Positions 35,751 through 45,465 are shown, counted from the first letter of the stretch. The stretch: 64,000 nucleotides of DNA from Corynebacterium sp. 74A (GCF_008930665.1 NZ_PQMG01000003.1:310001-374000), one strand, 5' to 3'. Program-made: numbers and translations. Notes: generated by a model not told the origin, from the letters alone.

Positions 35751-36049
35751 TCGGTGGTGGGCTCTTTCCAGGCGACGGGTTCTTGGTTCATCACGATCTT
35801 AGTACCCCGCGCCGCCGAGCCCGGCCGGACGGCCGCGCTGCCGCTGCGGCCGGCATCCTCGGCGTGCACTCGGGCGTGAATGCGCGAGCCCGCTAGGTCA
35901 ATCACACGCAGGAGCACCACCGCCCCGACCCCGCAGAGAAATAGCGTGACGGTGGTGACCACGGGCGCCTGCAGCCACACGGGCAAGGAGACGATCCACT
36001 GGCCGAGCTCATTGGTGATCTCAACGTAGATCTCTCGCAGCGCATCCAT
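35747..36049 (-). CDS. Single-pass membrane protein, unknown
   Basis: A 100-residue protein with one clear transmembrane helix (APVVTTVTLFLCGVGAVVLL) after a short N-terminal helix, and a charged C-terminal tail. It lies 11 bp after the M3 peptidase gene and is coupled to the 38-residue gene. The three are probably one operon. No family recognised. Confidence 0.65.
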   Translation of the reverse strand: MDALREIYVEITNELGQWIVSLPVWLQAPVVTTVTLFLCGVGAVVLLRVIDLAGSRIHARVHAEDAGRSGSAAVRPGSAARGTKIVMNQEPVAWKEPTTE

Positions 36050-36060
36050 GGCTATGTAGT

Positions 36061-38127
36061 CTAGCGGGTCGCTCCCGCCAGGCCGCGCCGCTGGAGGAGC
36101 GGCTGGATATCCTTCTCGCGGCCGCGCAGCGTGGTGAAGGCCTCAGTGAAATCGCGGGAGGCGCCGCGCGAGAGCACCAGCTCCCTAAAACGCTGCCCCG
36201 CCGCGCGCACCGAGGCGGCATCGACGCCGCTGGGGCCATCCTCGCTGCGCTCGGCATCGACGGCGGCGCCCACCTCCTTGAACCACTCGAAGCCATCGGC
36301 GTCGAGGGCCTCCGCCCAGAGATAGGAGTAGTAGCCCGCCGAGTAGCCACCGGCGAAGATGTGGTTGAAATAGCGGGTCTGATAGCGCGGGGCGAGGTGC
36401 TCCACCTCTAGCCCGGCGTCGCTCAGCGCAGCGCGCTCGAATTCGGCGACGGCCTCCGGGGTGGCGGCGATCTTTTCGGCCGCGGCGGCGCTGAGGCTGT
36501 GCCAGGCGTAATCGATAATCGCGGCGCCCAGGTATTCGCTGGTGGCAAAGCCCTGGCCGAAGGTGCGGGAGGCGTGGATCGCGGCGACGAGTTCTGCGGG
36601 AATGACCTCGCCGGTGACGTGGTGGCGGGCGTAGTTGTCCAGCACCACCGGCTCCAGCGCCCAGTTCTCGTTGATCTGGGAGGGGAACTCCACATAGTCG
36701 CGGGGCACGCTCGTGCCGGAGAAGCTGGGATAGCGCACCTGAGAGAGCAGCCCGTGCAGGCCGTGGCCAAACTCGTGGAAGAGGGTGGTCACTTCGTCCA
36801 TGCTGAGCAGCGCCTCGGAGCCATCGGCCGGCTTGGTGATGTTCAAGACATTGATCACCACTGGCTTGGTGCCGAGCAGCTCCGATTGCTCGACGAAGCC
36901 GGACATCCACGCCCCGCCGCGCTTGGAGGGGCGGGCATAGTAGTCGGTGAGCAGCAGGCCGATGCCGGTGCCATCGCTATCGCGCACCTCCCACACCTGC
37001 ACATCCTCGTGATAGCCGCGCAGGTCCTCGCGTGGGTGCACGGTGATGCCATAGAGGCGCTCGGCGGCGAAGAACACGCCCTTTTCCACCACGCTGCGCA
37101 GCGGGAAGTACTCGCGCAGCTGGGACTCGTCGAGGGCGTAGTCCTGCTCGCGCAGCTTATTTTCCCAATAGGGCCAATCGGCGGCGGTGATCTCCTCGCC
37201 GCCGGCCACATCTTGGATGCGCTTGTACTCGCCATGCGCGTTGGCTGCCGCGGCCGGGGCGAGATCCCGCAGCAGGGTCCACACCGCGGCGGTATCGGGG
37301 GCGGTTTCTTCTTCCACCACCAGATCGGCGTGGCTGCGGTAGCCGAGCAGCTCGGCCTTGCGCGCCCGCAGCTGGGCCATGCGCACCGCCACGGGGGTGG
37401 TGGATTCCACGCCGCGGGCCAGCGAGGCCTCGTAGACGCGGCGGCGCGACTCCGGCCGCTCGAGCTGCGCCTGCACAGACTGCACGCTCGGCAGATTCAG
37501 GTGCAGCACATAGCTGCCATCCTCTTCGTGCGCCGAGGCAATCGCCGAGGCCGAAAGCCCGGCGAGCTCCTCCTCGGAGTCGAAGGCGACGGCGAACTTC
37601 TGGGTATCGCTGAGCAGCTGGGAGCCGAAACGCTCCGAGAGCGCGGACAGCTCGCGGTTGAGCTCGGCCAGCTCCGCTTTCTTCTCCGCATCGAGGGTGG
37701 CGCCGGAGCGGGCAAAAAGCCGCAGATAGTACTCGTGCAGCCGGCGGGACTCCTCATCCTCCGGTACCTCGGCATCGCGCACCAACTGGTAGAGCTCGGT
37801 GTTCTGGATGATGGCGTCGCGATGCGCAGCCAACTCTGGGGCCAGCTCCGCGGCTAGCTCGAGCATCTCCTCAGTGGAATCGGTATTACACAGATTGAAA
37901 AAGACCGACTCCACGCGGGCGAGATCGCGCCCCGAGGCCTCGAGCCGCTCAACTACGTCCTCCCAGCCCTCGCTGCGGAGAATCTCACGGATCTCCTCAT
38001 CGTGCCGACGCATGGCCTCGGTGAACGCGGGGCGAAAATGCTCGAAACGGATGGCTGCGAAGTCGGGCAGCTGATAGTCCAGCGTGGAGAAGGACAGCAG
38101 CGGATTGTACTCAGCGGTAGATGTCAT
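36061..38127 (-). CDS. dcp: M3 family metallopeptidase (Dcp/OpdA type)
   Basis: A 688-residue cytoplasmic zinc peptidase that degrades short peptides. The zinc site is LFHEFGHGLHG, with the third ligand Glu about 25 residues on. The substrate-clamping C-terminal part contains GYSAGYYSYLWAEALDAD. No signal peptide. ATG 38127 is preferred to a TTG at 38136 because a TACTAT -10 box ends eight bases upstream (leaderless). Confidence 0.92.
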   Translation of the reverse strand: MTSTAEYNPLLSFSTLDYQLPDFAAIRFEHFRPAFTEAMRRHDEEIREILRSEGWEDVVERLEASGRDLARVESVFFNLCNTDSTEEMLELAAELAPELAAHRDAIIQNTELYQLVRDAEVPEDEESRRLHEYYLRLFARSGATLDAEKKAELAELNRELSALSERFGSQLLSDTQKFAVAFDSEEELAGLSASAIASAHEEDGSYVLHLNLPSVQSVQAQLERPESRRRVYEASLARGVESTTPVAVRMAQLRARKAELLGYRSHADLVVEEETAPDTAAVWTLLRDLAPAAAANAHGEYKRIQDVAGGEEITAADWPYWENKLREQDYALDESQLREYFPLRSVVEKGVFFAAERLYGITVHPREDLRGYHEDVQVWEVRDSDGTGIGLLLTDYYARPSKRGGAWMSGFVEQSELLGTKPVVINVLNITKPADGSEALLSMDEVTTLFHEFGHGLHGLLSQVRYPSFSGTSVPRDYVEFPSQINENWALEPVVLDNYARHHVTGEVIPAELVAAIHASRTFGQGFATSEYLGAAIIDYAWHSLSAAAAEKIAATPEAVAEFERAALSDAGLEVEHLAPRYQTRYFNHIFAGGYSAGYYSYLWAEALDADGFEWFKEVGAAVDAERSEDGPSGVDAASVRAAGQRFRELVLSRGASRDFTEAFTTLRGREKDIQPLLQRRGLAGATR

Positions 38128-38135
38128 AGCCGCCA

Positions 38136-38141
38136 ATAGTA
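38136..38141 (-). promoter_or_regulatory. -10 box for leaderless dcp
   Basis: TACTAT on the minus strand, eight bases before ATG 38127. Confidence 0.45.
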
Positions 38142-38177
38142 ACGAAGACTATCAATAAGGAGCACGCCGGCGAGGCG

Positions 38178-38189
38178 GCATCGATAAGC
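38178..38189 (-). repeat. GCTTATCGATGC, motif copy 8 (intergenic)
   Basis: One base off consensus, between the divergent dcp and esterase genes. Confidence 0.65.
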
Positions 38190-38231
38190 GCCCGCCACTG
38201 CTTTTCTGGGGGAAAACACTAGCCCCTGCGA

Positions 38232-38237
38232 TAGCAT
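38232..38237 (+). promoter_or_regulatory. -10 box for leaderless esterase transcript
   Basis: TAGCAT, eight bases before ATG 38246. Confidence 0.4.
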
Positions 38238-38245
38238 GGACACCC

Positions 38246-39670
38246 ATGAGTGAGAACACGATCACCGTATCGACTCCTGCGGGACAGATCCGCGGGACGG
38301 TCTACGAGGACGGGGTGGCCGAATTCTGCGGTATCCCCCACGTGCACTACGAGCAGCCCTTTGACTTCCCCGAGCGGGCCGACGCCGCCACCGACGTCAT
38401 CGATGCCACCACCCCACGCCAGCGCTCGGTCGGGCTAAGCGTGATCGCCCCCGTGTCCACGATGCCGCGCGCGGACCATGGGGTGCCCGCCGATCTCCCG
38501 GTGATCGCCTATGTGCACGGCGGGCGCTACGAATCCGACCACTATGACGGCTCGTGGTATCGCTCTCACGCCTTCGCCCACTCGGGGGCCATCGTGGTCT
38601 CTATCGGCTACCGCATGCGGCTCGAGGGCTTCGCCCAGTTCCGCGCCGATGAGAGCTTTGCCTACCGCGGGGTCAGCGATGTGCAGCTGGGGCTCGACTG
38701 GATCCAGCGCTGCATCGAATCCTTCGGCGGCGACCCGACCAATGTCACCCTGGTGGGCCAGTCCGCCGGGGCCGGCATCGCATTGTGGCTGGCCCGGCGC
38801 GACCACTACACCGGCACCTTTCGCCGGCTGGTGGCGATGTCGCCCGGTTATCCGCCGCAGGATTTCTTCGCCCGCCGCGGCTGGCTGCGCAGCGCCCTTG
38901 GCGCCCCCATCACCCAGACCTCGCTGAATAACCTGGCGGCGCGCAAGCCCGAGAAGCTGGCCAAGGGCTATGCCTCGCTGCGGCGACGCTATTTTTATGG
39001 CCCCGCAGTGGGCCCCTATCCCTTCATCCCCGGCGAGCTGGCGGATGTGGATATTCTGCTCACCTACACCGAGCACGAGATGTATCTCGAGCCCAGCGCC
39101 GCATGGATGGATGAGCACGCGCCCTGGCTGGCGAAGCTCGGGATACGGCTGCTGGCCGGGCAATTCCTGCTGCATAACGCCCGCAGCTATCTGCACTGGG
39201 CGGATACGCACTACCCGAGGCAGGTGGCGCGCCGCTTCGCCTCCGATTCCTCTATTACCCGCTGGGTGCAGGCCGCGACAGAGCGCGAGTCCGGCTCCAC
39301 GTGGCTGCTGCAATTCGCCGGCGATGCCGAGAACGGGGCACCGGCGCTGCACTGCGTGGATCTGCTTCTCGCCTTCGACATGCTGGAGCATTCCTCCCCC
39401 ATGGCCTCCACCTTCGCCGCGGGCGCGCCGCAGCGGCTGGCCCCGCGGGCCGACCAGGTGCACCAGCTGCTGGTGGACTTCGCCCACGGCCAGCGCCCCT
39501 CCTGGCCCTGCCATGAGCCCGGCCGCGGCAACCGGGCGGCGCTGTCGCTATCCTTGACTGATCCTGCCGCGCCGCCGCAGGTGGTCAGCGACCCGCTCTA
39601 CGGGGTGCGCGTGCACTTCCGGCTGCCGGTGCAGCAGCGCACAGCGGCCCGGCGCGAGGCCTGGGAATAA
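38246..39670 (+). CDS. Type-B carboxylesterase
   Basis: A 474-residue alpha/beta-hydrolase of the cholinesterase/para-nitrobenzyl esterase group. The oxyanion region is YVHGGRYESDHYDG, the nucleophile elbow TLVGQSAGAGIA (GxSxG), and GLDWIQRCIESFGGDPTNV is the typical lead-in. No signal peptide. Relatives hydrolyse small carboxyl esters; the natural substrate is unknown. It stands alone on the plus strand. Confidence 0.85.
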   Translation: MSENTITVSTPAGQIRGTVYEDGVAEFCGIPHVHYEQPFDFPERADAATDVIDATTPRQRSVGLSVIAPVSTMPRADHGVPADLPVIAYVHGGRYESDHYDGSWYRSHAFAHSGAIVVSIGYRMRLEGFAQFRADESFAYRGVSDVQLGLDWIQRCIESFGGDPTNVTLVGQSAGAGIALWLARRDHYTGTFRRLVAMSPGYPPQDFFARRGWLRSALGAPITQTSLNNLAARKPEKLAKGYASLRRRYFYGPAVGPYPFIPGELADVDILLTYTEHEMYLEPSAAWMDEHAPWLAKLGIRLLAGQFLLHNARSYLHWADTHYPRQVARRFASDSSITRWVQAATERESGSTWLLQFAGDAENGAPALHCVDLLLAFDMLEHSSPMASTFAAGAPQRLAPRADQVHQLLVDFAHGQRPSWPCHEPGRGNRAALSLSLTDPAAPPQVVSDPLYGVRVHFRLPVQQRTAARREAWE

Positions 39671-39681
39671 GCGCGGTGGCC

Positions 39682-39739
39682 TGTGGATACTAACCCGCGA
39701 GCGGCGGCAGGCTGTGGATAGAAAAACGCCTTATGCACA
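39682..39739. promoter_or_regulatory. Cluster of three DnaA-box-like 9-mers
   Basis: TGTGGATAC (39682-39690), TGTGGATAG (39713-39721) and TTATGCACA (39731-39739) each differ by one base from TTATCCACA or its complement TGTGGATAA. They lie in the 177-bp gap before the DUF2786 gene, which holds no other gene. Confidence 0.45.
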
Positions 39740-39847
39740 GCCTTGCCCGCATCCTGGTCTGCGGGCGCCCACGACGGGACTCGGGCATTTAGTCTGCGGA
39801 TACATCACTCATCCGCTTGCTAGTACACCCACCTCAGGAGATTTCCC

Positions 39848-40573
39848 ATGGCCAACTCGCTCGACACCATCAAAGACAAAATCCATAAAATCCTCACCCA
39901 GGCCCGCGATCGCGCCGGTACCGAGGAAGGCGATACCTACTTCGCCAAAGCCTTCGAACTCATGGCTCGCTATGAGCTCGACGAGCGCGACCTCGACACC
40001 GATGATCCCAGCGATACCGTCAGCCATATGCATATCGAGTTCGGCGGCGCCTATACAGATATGCAAAGCACGCTGCTCATGGCGATTGCCCGCTCCCTGC
40101 ATTGCGAGGGCTTCGTCTACTCCACCTATCGCTCGGTGAAAGTCGGCGAGGCTGTGGTCTTTGGCCGCCTCCGGCACCTCGAGCGGGTATCGACCCTCTA
40201 CACCCTCATCAACCCGATCATGCTGGTGCGGGCCAGCACACTCCGCCACGATTCCCGCAGCGGCGGCTATTCCTCCACGGTGACGCTGCGCCGCAGTTTC
40301 ATGCGCGGCTTCATCACCATGATCTCCAGCCGTCTTGCCGCCGCCGAGGAGCAGGCCGCCGAGTCCTCCAGCAGCTATGAGCTGGCGCTTATCGACGACG
40401 CCTCCCTGGCGCGCGCCGCCCGTGCCGAATTTATCGGCGATGCCTCCCTAAGCACCCGCAGCGCCGAGGGCCGGACCTTCGATCCCCATGCCTACTCCCG
40501 CGGCATGGACGAAGCGACGGCCACCGACATCGGCCAGCAACGCATTCGCCGACGGGCCGCCCTCGAAGCCTAA
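39848..40573 (+). CDS. DUF2786 protein
   Basis: A 241-residue protein. The first about 40 residues (MANSLDTIKDKIHKILTQARDRAGTEEG..AFELMARYELDERDL) match the DUF2786 helical module, which is often found in phage and actinobacterial proteins. A predicted DNA- or metal-binding core follows. AGGAGA precedes ATG. Unknown function. Upstream DnaA-box-like sites could link it to replication timing, but that is inference. Confidence 0.75.
   Translation: MANSLDTIKDKIHKILTQARDRAGTEEGDTYFAKAFELMARYELDERDLDTDDPSDTVSHMHIEFGGAYTDMQSTLLMAIARSLHCEGFVYSTYRSVKVGEAVVFGRLRHLERVSTLYTLINPIMLVRASTLRHDSRSGGYSSTVTLRRSFMRGFITMISSRLAAAEEQAAESSSSYELALIDDASLARAARAEFIGDASLSTRSAEGRTFDPHAYSRGMDEATATDIGQQRIRRRAALEA
40387..40398 (+). 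repeat. GCTTATCGACGA, motif copy 9 (in DUF2786 gene)
   Basis: One base off consensus; coding strand, Leu-Ile-Asp-Asp. Confidence 0.65.
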
Positions 40574-40609
40574 AGGGTAGCCACTGCCGCGCGCGCCGGG
40601 AGTTTTCTC

Positions 40610-40615
40610 TAATCT
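40610..40615 (+). promoter_or_regulatory. -10 box for near-leaderless treS
   Basis: TAATCT, seven bases before ATG 40623; no ribosome binding site between. Confidence 0.4.
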
Positions 40616-40622
40616 GGTCTGT

Positions 40623-42392
40623 ATGGCTGAAGACCCTTTGAAACTCGCACACCAGGAGCCCGCCGCTGAAACGGAAGTGGATGCGGAAGGCTATGTCGTA
40701 GAACCTTCCTCCGAGGACTATGCCACCCCGAAAATGGCCGAGAATAGCCTCGAACCGGGATGGTACAAGGAGGCCGTCTTCTACGAGGTGCTCGTCCGCG
40801 CCTTCCATGACTCCACAAATTCCGGCTCCGGTGACCTCCAGGGTCTGATCTCCAAGCTGGATTATTTGGAGTGGCTGGGCGTGGACTGCCTCTGGCTTCC
40901 GCCCTTCTATGACTCCCCGCTGCGCGATGGCGGCTACGATATCCGCAACTTCCGCGAGGTGCTGCCCGAGTTCGGCACGGTGGACGATTTCGTGGAGCTG
41001 GTGGATAAGGCCCACAAGCGCGGTATCCGCATCATTACTGATTTGGTGATGAACCACACCTCGGACCAGCACCCGTGGTTTGTGGAGTCCCGCAAGGACC
41101 CAGAAGGGCCCTATGGGGATTTCTATGTGTGGAGCGATTCCGACAAGAAATACGCCGATGCCCGCATCATCTTCGTCGATACCGAGACCTCCAACTGGAG
41201 CTGGGATCCGGAGCGCGAGCAGTATTATTGGCACCGCTTCTTCTCCCACCAGCCGGATCTCAACTACGAAAACCCCGAGGTCCAGGAAGCCATGCTGGAT
41301 GTGCTGCGCTTCTGGCTCGACCTCGGCTTGGACGGATTCCGCCTCGATGCGGTGCCCTATCTCTTCGAGGAAGAGGGCACCAACTGCGAGAACCTGCCCA
41401 AAACCCACGAATTCCTCAAGCGCTGCCGCGAGGTCATCGACGAGGAGTACCCGGGCCGGGTGCTGCTCGCGGAGGCCAATCAATGGCCGGCCGATGTGGT
41501 GGAGTATTTCGGCGAGCCCGTCGAGGGCGATGAGTGCCATATGGCCTTCCACTTCCCCCTCATGCCGCGCATCTTCATGGCGGTGCGACGCGAGTCTCGT
41601 CGCCCCATTTCCGAGATCCTCCAGGACACCCCCTCCATTCCGTCCTCGGCGCAGTGGGGTATCTTCCTGCGCAACCACGACGAGCTGACGCTCGAGATGG
41701 TGACGGACGAGGAACGCGCCTTCATGTACGAGCAATTCGCCAAGGAGCCGCGCATGAAGGCGAATGTGGGTATTCGCCGCCGCCTCGCCCCGCTGCTCGA
41801 GGGCGATCGCAACCAGCTGGAACTCTTCACCGGCCTGCTGCTCTCTCTGCCCGGCTCCCCGGTGCTCTACTACGGCGATGAGATCGGCATGGGCGATAAC
41901 ATCTGGCTCGGCGACCGCGATGGCGTGCGCACCCCCATGCAGTGGAGCAGCGACCGCAATGGTGGTTTCTCCAAGGCCGATCCGGAGCGGCTCTATCTGC
42001 CAGTCATCCAGAACTCCCAATACGGCTACGATGCCCTCAACGTGGAGGCCCAGATGGCCGGGGAGAACTCGCTGCTGCACTGGACCCGCAATCTGATTCA
42101 GACCCGCAAGCAGCACTCCGCCTTCGGCTTCGGCGAGTTCACCGAGGTGCCCGCCAAGAACTTCGCCATCCTCAGCTATCTGCTGCGCGATGAGAAGGAA
42201 ACCCTGCTGTGCGTGAACAATATGTCGCGTCGCCCGCAGGCCGTCTCCCTCGACCTCTCCGAGTTCGCCGGCCGCGTGCCGGTGGAGCTCAGCGGTGGCG
42301 AGCACTTCCCCGAGATCACCGAGCAGCCCTGGGTGGTCACCCTAGCCCCGCACGGATTCTTCTGGTTCGAACTCACCGATCCCAACGCTTAG
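40623..42392 (+). CDS. treS: Trehalose synthase (maltose glucosylmutase)
   Basis: A 589-residue GH13 enzyme that interconverts trehalose and maltose. Catalytic regions are [14 protein letters not shown], the nucleophile region [10 protein letters not shown], the acid Glu in [13 protein letters not shown] and [12 protein letters not shown]. It begins with a short extension of about 40 residues. The stop is 9 bp before the maltokinase gene, so maltose made here can be phosphorylated at once. Confidence 0.94.
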   Translation: MAEDPLKLAHQEPAAETEVDAEGYVVEPSSEDYATPKMAENSLEPGWYKEAVFYEVLVRAFHDSTNSGSGDLQGLISKLDYLEWLGVDCLWLPPFYDSPLRDGGYDIRNFREVLPEFGTVDDFVELVDKAHKRGIRIITDLVMNHTSDQHPWFVESRKDPEGPYGDFYVWSDSDKKYADARIIFVDTETSNWSWDPEREQYYWHRFFSHQPDLNYENPEVQEAMLDVLRFWLDLGLDGFRLDAVPYLFEEEGTNCENLPKTHEFLKRCREVIDEEYPGRVLLAEANQWPADVVEYFGEPVEGDECHMAFHFPLMPRIFMAVRRESRRPISEILQDTPSIPSSAQWGIFLRNHDELTLEMVTDEERAFMYEQFAKEPRMKANVGIRRRLAPLLEGDRNQLELFTGLLLSLPGSPVLYYGDEIGMGDNIWLGDRDGVRTPMQWSSDRNGGFSKADPERLYLPVIQNSQYGYDALNVEAQMAGENSLLHWTRNLIQTRKQHSAFGFGEFTEVPAKNFAILSYLLRDEKETLLCVNNMSRRPQAVSLDLSEFAGRVPVELSGGEHFPEITEQPWVVTLAPHGFFWFELTDPNA

Positions 42393-42401
42393 GAGCTGAT
42401 C

Positions 42402-43610
42402 ATGGATTCCGCACTCGCAACCATGCTGGCCACCCAGCGCTTCTATGGTGCAAAATCTGAGGCCATCACCGATATTGAGGTGGTGCATACCGCCCCGCTC
42501 ACCGGCAGCGACGCGATCAGATGGGTGGTGGCACGGGTGCACCGAGCGAGCGGCTCCGATCTGTATCAGTTGCTTCTCGACGAGAACAACGCCGATGTGC
42601 TCGCCCAGCCGGCCTATGCGGCCCGCATGGGTGAGCTCATCACCAGCGACTCCCTGCCCGGCGGCGGCGCGGTCCACGCAGTGCCTGGTGCCACCCAGCC
42701 GCTGCTGCCGGCTGGGGCACTCGGCCGCGTGATCGAGGGCGAACAGTCCAATACCTCCATCATCTTCGGCGAGACGGTGATCGTGAAGTTCTTCCGCAAG
42801 CTCGCCGGCGGCATCAACCCCGATGTGGAGCTCTTGGCGGGGCTCTCGGAGCATCACTGCGGCCATATTGCCCCGCTGCGGGGCTATCTCACCCACGAGA
42901 TCGAGGGCGAGACAATGATCACCGGCATGGTGCAGGACTTTGTGCACCACGCCACCGATGGCTGGGTCGATGCCCTCGCCGCGGTCCGCGAGGGCGCGGA
43001 CTTCTCTGACTCCGCCCGCAACCTCGGGGTTGCCACCTCCGAGGTGCACCAGCTGCTGGCCCGTCATTTCGGCACGGAGACCGTGCCCGGCTCCCAGGTG
43101 GCACAGGCCCTCAGTGACCGTTTGGAGGATGTGCTGGCCCAGGTGCCCGATCTGGCGCCCTTCGCTGAGAAGGCGCGGGCGGTGTATCAGCGCCTGCAGG
43201 ATCTCGAGGTGCCGGTGCAGCGGGTCCACGGCGATCTCCACCTGGGACAAACCTTGAAACAGGGCGAGAAATATATTCTCATTGACTTCGAGGGCGAGCC
43301 CGCCCGGCCGCTGGCGGAACGCCGGCGCATGGACAGCCCGCTGCGGGATCTCGCGGGGCTGATCCGCTCTCTCGACTACGCCGCCAATTTCGAGCACGCC
43401 GGCACCGCGGACACCCGCCAGATGTGGTCTGATACCGCCACCGCTTCCCTGCTGGATGGCTATCACTTCGAGCCGAGCAGCCAAGACAACTTCGATATTT
43501 TGGATGCTTTCGTGCTCGATAAGGCGCTCTACGAGGTGGCCTATGAGGCCAATAACCGCCCCGACTGGATGTGGCTGCCGCTAGGTGCGGTCCGTTCTAT
43601 CGCCGGCTAG
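42402..43610 (+). CDS. mak: Maltokinase
   Basis: A 402-residue kinase that phosphorylates maltose to maltose-1-phosphate, the substrate of GlgE. An N-terminal cap domain (about 1-90) precedes an aminoglycoside-phosphotransferase-like core, with VHGDLHLGQTL as the catalytic loop and ILIDFEGEPARPL as the metal site. TAGGAG precedes ATG. Together with treS it forms the trehalose-to-glucan branch; glgE itself is not in the window. Confidence 0.9.
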   Translation: MDSALATMLATQRFYGAKSEAITDIEVVHTAPLTGSDAIRWVVARVHRASGSDLYQLLLDENNADVLAQPAYAARMGELITSDSLPGGGAVHAVPGATQPLLPAGALGRVIEGEQSNTSIIFGETVIVKFFRKLAGGINPDVELLAGLSEHHCGHIAPLRGYLTHEIEGETMITGMVQDFVHHATDGWVDALAAVREGADFSDSARNLGVATSEVHQLLARHFGTETVPGSQVAQALSDRLEDVLAQVPDLAPFAEKARAVYQRLQDLEVPVQRVHGDLHLGQTLKQGEKYILIDFEGEPARPLAERRRMDSPLRDLAGLIRSLDYAANFEHAGTADTRQMWSDTATASLLDGYHFEPSSQDNFDILDAFVLDKALYEVAYEANNRPDWMWLPLGAVRSIAG

Positions 43611-43619
43611 CTCCAGCCC

Positions 43620-44171
43620 CTAGCGGGGACAGCCCAGTGCCTCGCGGAGCGCTCGGTGGCTGAGCTGATCCACCATCCACGGGCTGAAGGCAAAGCCGGT
43701 GGCATCCACCGCAGCCGCCAGCTCGGCTGGGGTGGCCCAGCCATAGGAATCGACCTCGGAAGGGGCGGGCTGCAGCTGGGAGGTGGCGTCGATACGCGCA
43801 ATGTAGACGGGGCAGAACTCATGCTCCACGATGCCGCTGGAATCCACCGCACGATAAGAATAGGTGGGTAGTACCTGCTCGATCCCGTGCAGCCCCTCAA
43901 TCCCAAGCTCATAGCGGGCGCGGCGCGCGATCGCCTCCACAGCATCCTCACCGGGGGCGGGATGCCCGCAAAAACTATTGGTCCACACCCCCGGCCACGT
44001 GGCCTTGCTCAGCGCCCGGCGGGTGAGCAATACCCTCCCCTGCGCATCTTGGACATAGCAGGAAAAGGCCAGATGATAGGGGGTGTCCGTGCTGTGCACC
44101 TCGGACTTCAGTGCGGTGCCGATGGGCTGATTGTGGCTATCAAGCACAACCACGAGTTCGGGGGCGTTCAT
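43620..44171 (-). CDS. idi: Isopentenyl-diphosphate delta-isomerase (type I)
   Basis: A 183-residue Nudix-fold enzyme that converts isopentenyl to dimethylallyl diphosphate. The catalytic Cys is in WTNSFCGHPAPGED, the metal sites include HLAFSCYV, and the Glu is in EHEFCPVY. It supplies precursors for carotenoids, the lipid carrier and quinones. ATG 44171 rather than GTG 44177: a TATGGT -10 box ends eight bases upstream, so the mRNA is probably leaderless. Confidence 0.93.
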   Translation of the reverse strand: MNAPELVVVLDSHNQPIGTALKSEVHSTDTPYHLAFSCYVQDAQGRVLLTRRALSKATWPGVWTNSFCGHPAPGEDAVEAIARRARYELGIEGLHGIEQVLPTYSYRAVDSSGIVEHEFCPVYIARIDATSQLQPAPSEVDSYGWATPAELAAAVDATGFAFSPWMVDQLSHRALREALGCPR

Positions 44172-44179
44172 ACTCACCC

Positions 44180-44185
44180 ACCATA
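44180..44185 (-). promoter_or_regulatory. -10 box for leaderless idi
   Basis: TATGGT on the minus strand, eight bases before ATG 44171. Confidence 0.4.
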
Positions 44186-44227
44186 GCGGCTAGGTACACC
44201 CTGTCGTGCACATGCACAATAGAGGCC

Positions 44228-45367
44228 ATGGTTTGTCACTTCCTCGATAACGAGACGCTGCGCCGCCGAGGCACCCGCAAGTGGAATACCTATGACCCGG
44301 CACTGCTGCCGCTGTGGATCGCCGAATCTGATTTCTCCACCCACCCCGATGTGATCAATGCACTGCGGCAGGCGGTAGAGCGCGAAGCCTTCGGCTACCC
44401 CGTGCAGGTTGAGGGCGTAAAAGAAGGCATGAGCGCCTTCTATCGCCAGCGCTATGGCTGGGCGCCCGAACCAGAACAGGTGGAGGTCACCGCCGACGTG
44501 GTCCGCTCGGTGCAGCTGGCCATTGAGCTGCTCAGCTCACCCGAGGACGCCATCGTCGTGCCCGTGCCGGCCTATATGCCCTTCCTCGAGCTGCCGCGGA
44601 TCACCGGCCGCGAGATGCTGTGTATCGACGCAGACCCCCAACCCAGCCTGGAGCAGATTCGGCAGGCCCACGCCCGCGGTGGCCGGGTGCTCATTCTCTG
44701 CTCCCCGCATAATCCCCTAGGCGTGATCTATGAACGCGAGTACTTGGTGCAACTCACCGATCTCGCGGCGGAACTCGGCATGCTCGTGATCGTGGACGAG
44801 ATCCACGCCCCCATCTGCTACGAGCGCCCCTATGTGCCGGTGGCCTCGGTGAGCGAGAACGCCCGCCGGGTGTGCGTGACTGCCACCGCCACCTCGAAGG
44901 CATGGAATATCGCTGGGCTGAAATGTGCCCAAATGTATTTCACCAACCCAGAACACCAGGCAGCCTTTCAAGCGGCGGGGCCGCTGGTCACCGACGGCTA
45001 CTCCACGCTTGGCCTCGTCGGCGCCGCGGCCGCCTATACCGCCTCCACCGACTACCTCGATGAGCAGCTGGAGCTGCTCCGTCGCAACCGCGATTATCTG
45101 CTCCACGCCCTGCCAGAGGCCCTTCCTGGAATCCGAGCCAGCGCCCCCGAGGCCACCTATTTGATGTGGCTCGACTTCAGCGACACCGCTCTCGCTGTAG
45201 GGGAGCACACGGCCGCCGAGTACCTCGAACACCACTGCCGCGTGGTGCTCAACGATGGCGCCACCTTCGCCCCCGCTGCACGCTATGCGCACTGCGCCAG
45301 GTTGAACTTCGCTACCCCACCGGAGAACCTCGAGACCTTCGTGGAACTGCTGCGTCAGGCGCAGTGA
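44228..45367 (+). CDS. aecD: PLP-dependent C-S beta-lyase
   Basis: A 379-residue fold-type I aminotransferase-like enzyme of the PatB/MalY group, cleaving cystathionine and cysteine conjugates to pyruvate, ammonia and a thiol. The PLP lysine is in TATSKAWNIAGLKC, the Asp in IVDEIHAPICY and the opening WNTYDPALLPLWIAESDF is typical. AGAGG precedes ATG 44228. Being directly followed by brnQ is the known corynebacterial aecD-brnQ arrangement. Confidence 0.88.
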   Translation: MVCHFLDNETLRRRGTRKWNTYDPALLPLWIAESDFSTHPDVINALRQAVEREAFGYPVQVEGVKEGMSAFYRQRYGWAPEPEQVEVTADVVRSVQLAIELLSSPEDAIVVPVPAYMPFLELPRITGREMLCIDADPQPSLEQIRQAHARGGRVLILCSPHNPLGVIYEREYLVQLTDLAAELGMLVIVDEIHAPICYERPYVPVASVSENARRVCVTATATSKAWNIAGLKCAQMYFTNPEHQAAFQAAGPLVTDGYSTLGLVGAAAAYTASTDYLDEQLELLRRNRDYLLHALPEALPGIRASAPEATYLMWLDFSDTALAVGEHTAAEYLEHHCRVVLNDGATFAPAARYAHCARLNFATPPENLETFVELLRQAQ

Positions 45368-45450
45368 CGTTGAGCACGCAGCACATACCGAAGAACGAGT
45401 GGTAGGACCAGTACTGCTAGGCTGCTGAGTCGATAGCTCACATTCTGTCT

Positions 45451-45462
45451 AGAAAGCTTTCT
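45451..45462. repeat. 12-bp perfect palindrome before brnQ
   Basis: AGAAAGCTTTCT, four bases from ATG and overlapping the ribosome binding region. A bound regulator, or mRNA pairing, could block translation or initiation. Confidence 0.45.
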
Positions 45463-45465
45463 CCG

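Noticed and set aside
36499..37857. A 452-codon open frame antisense to the M3 peptidase gene, and similar long antisense frames (for example 40431-42305 and 13357-14643)
   Set aside because: They are mirror frames of high-GC coding genes, rich in His, Gly, Ala and Arg, with no ribosome binding site or known motif.
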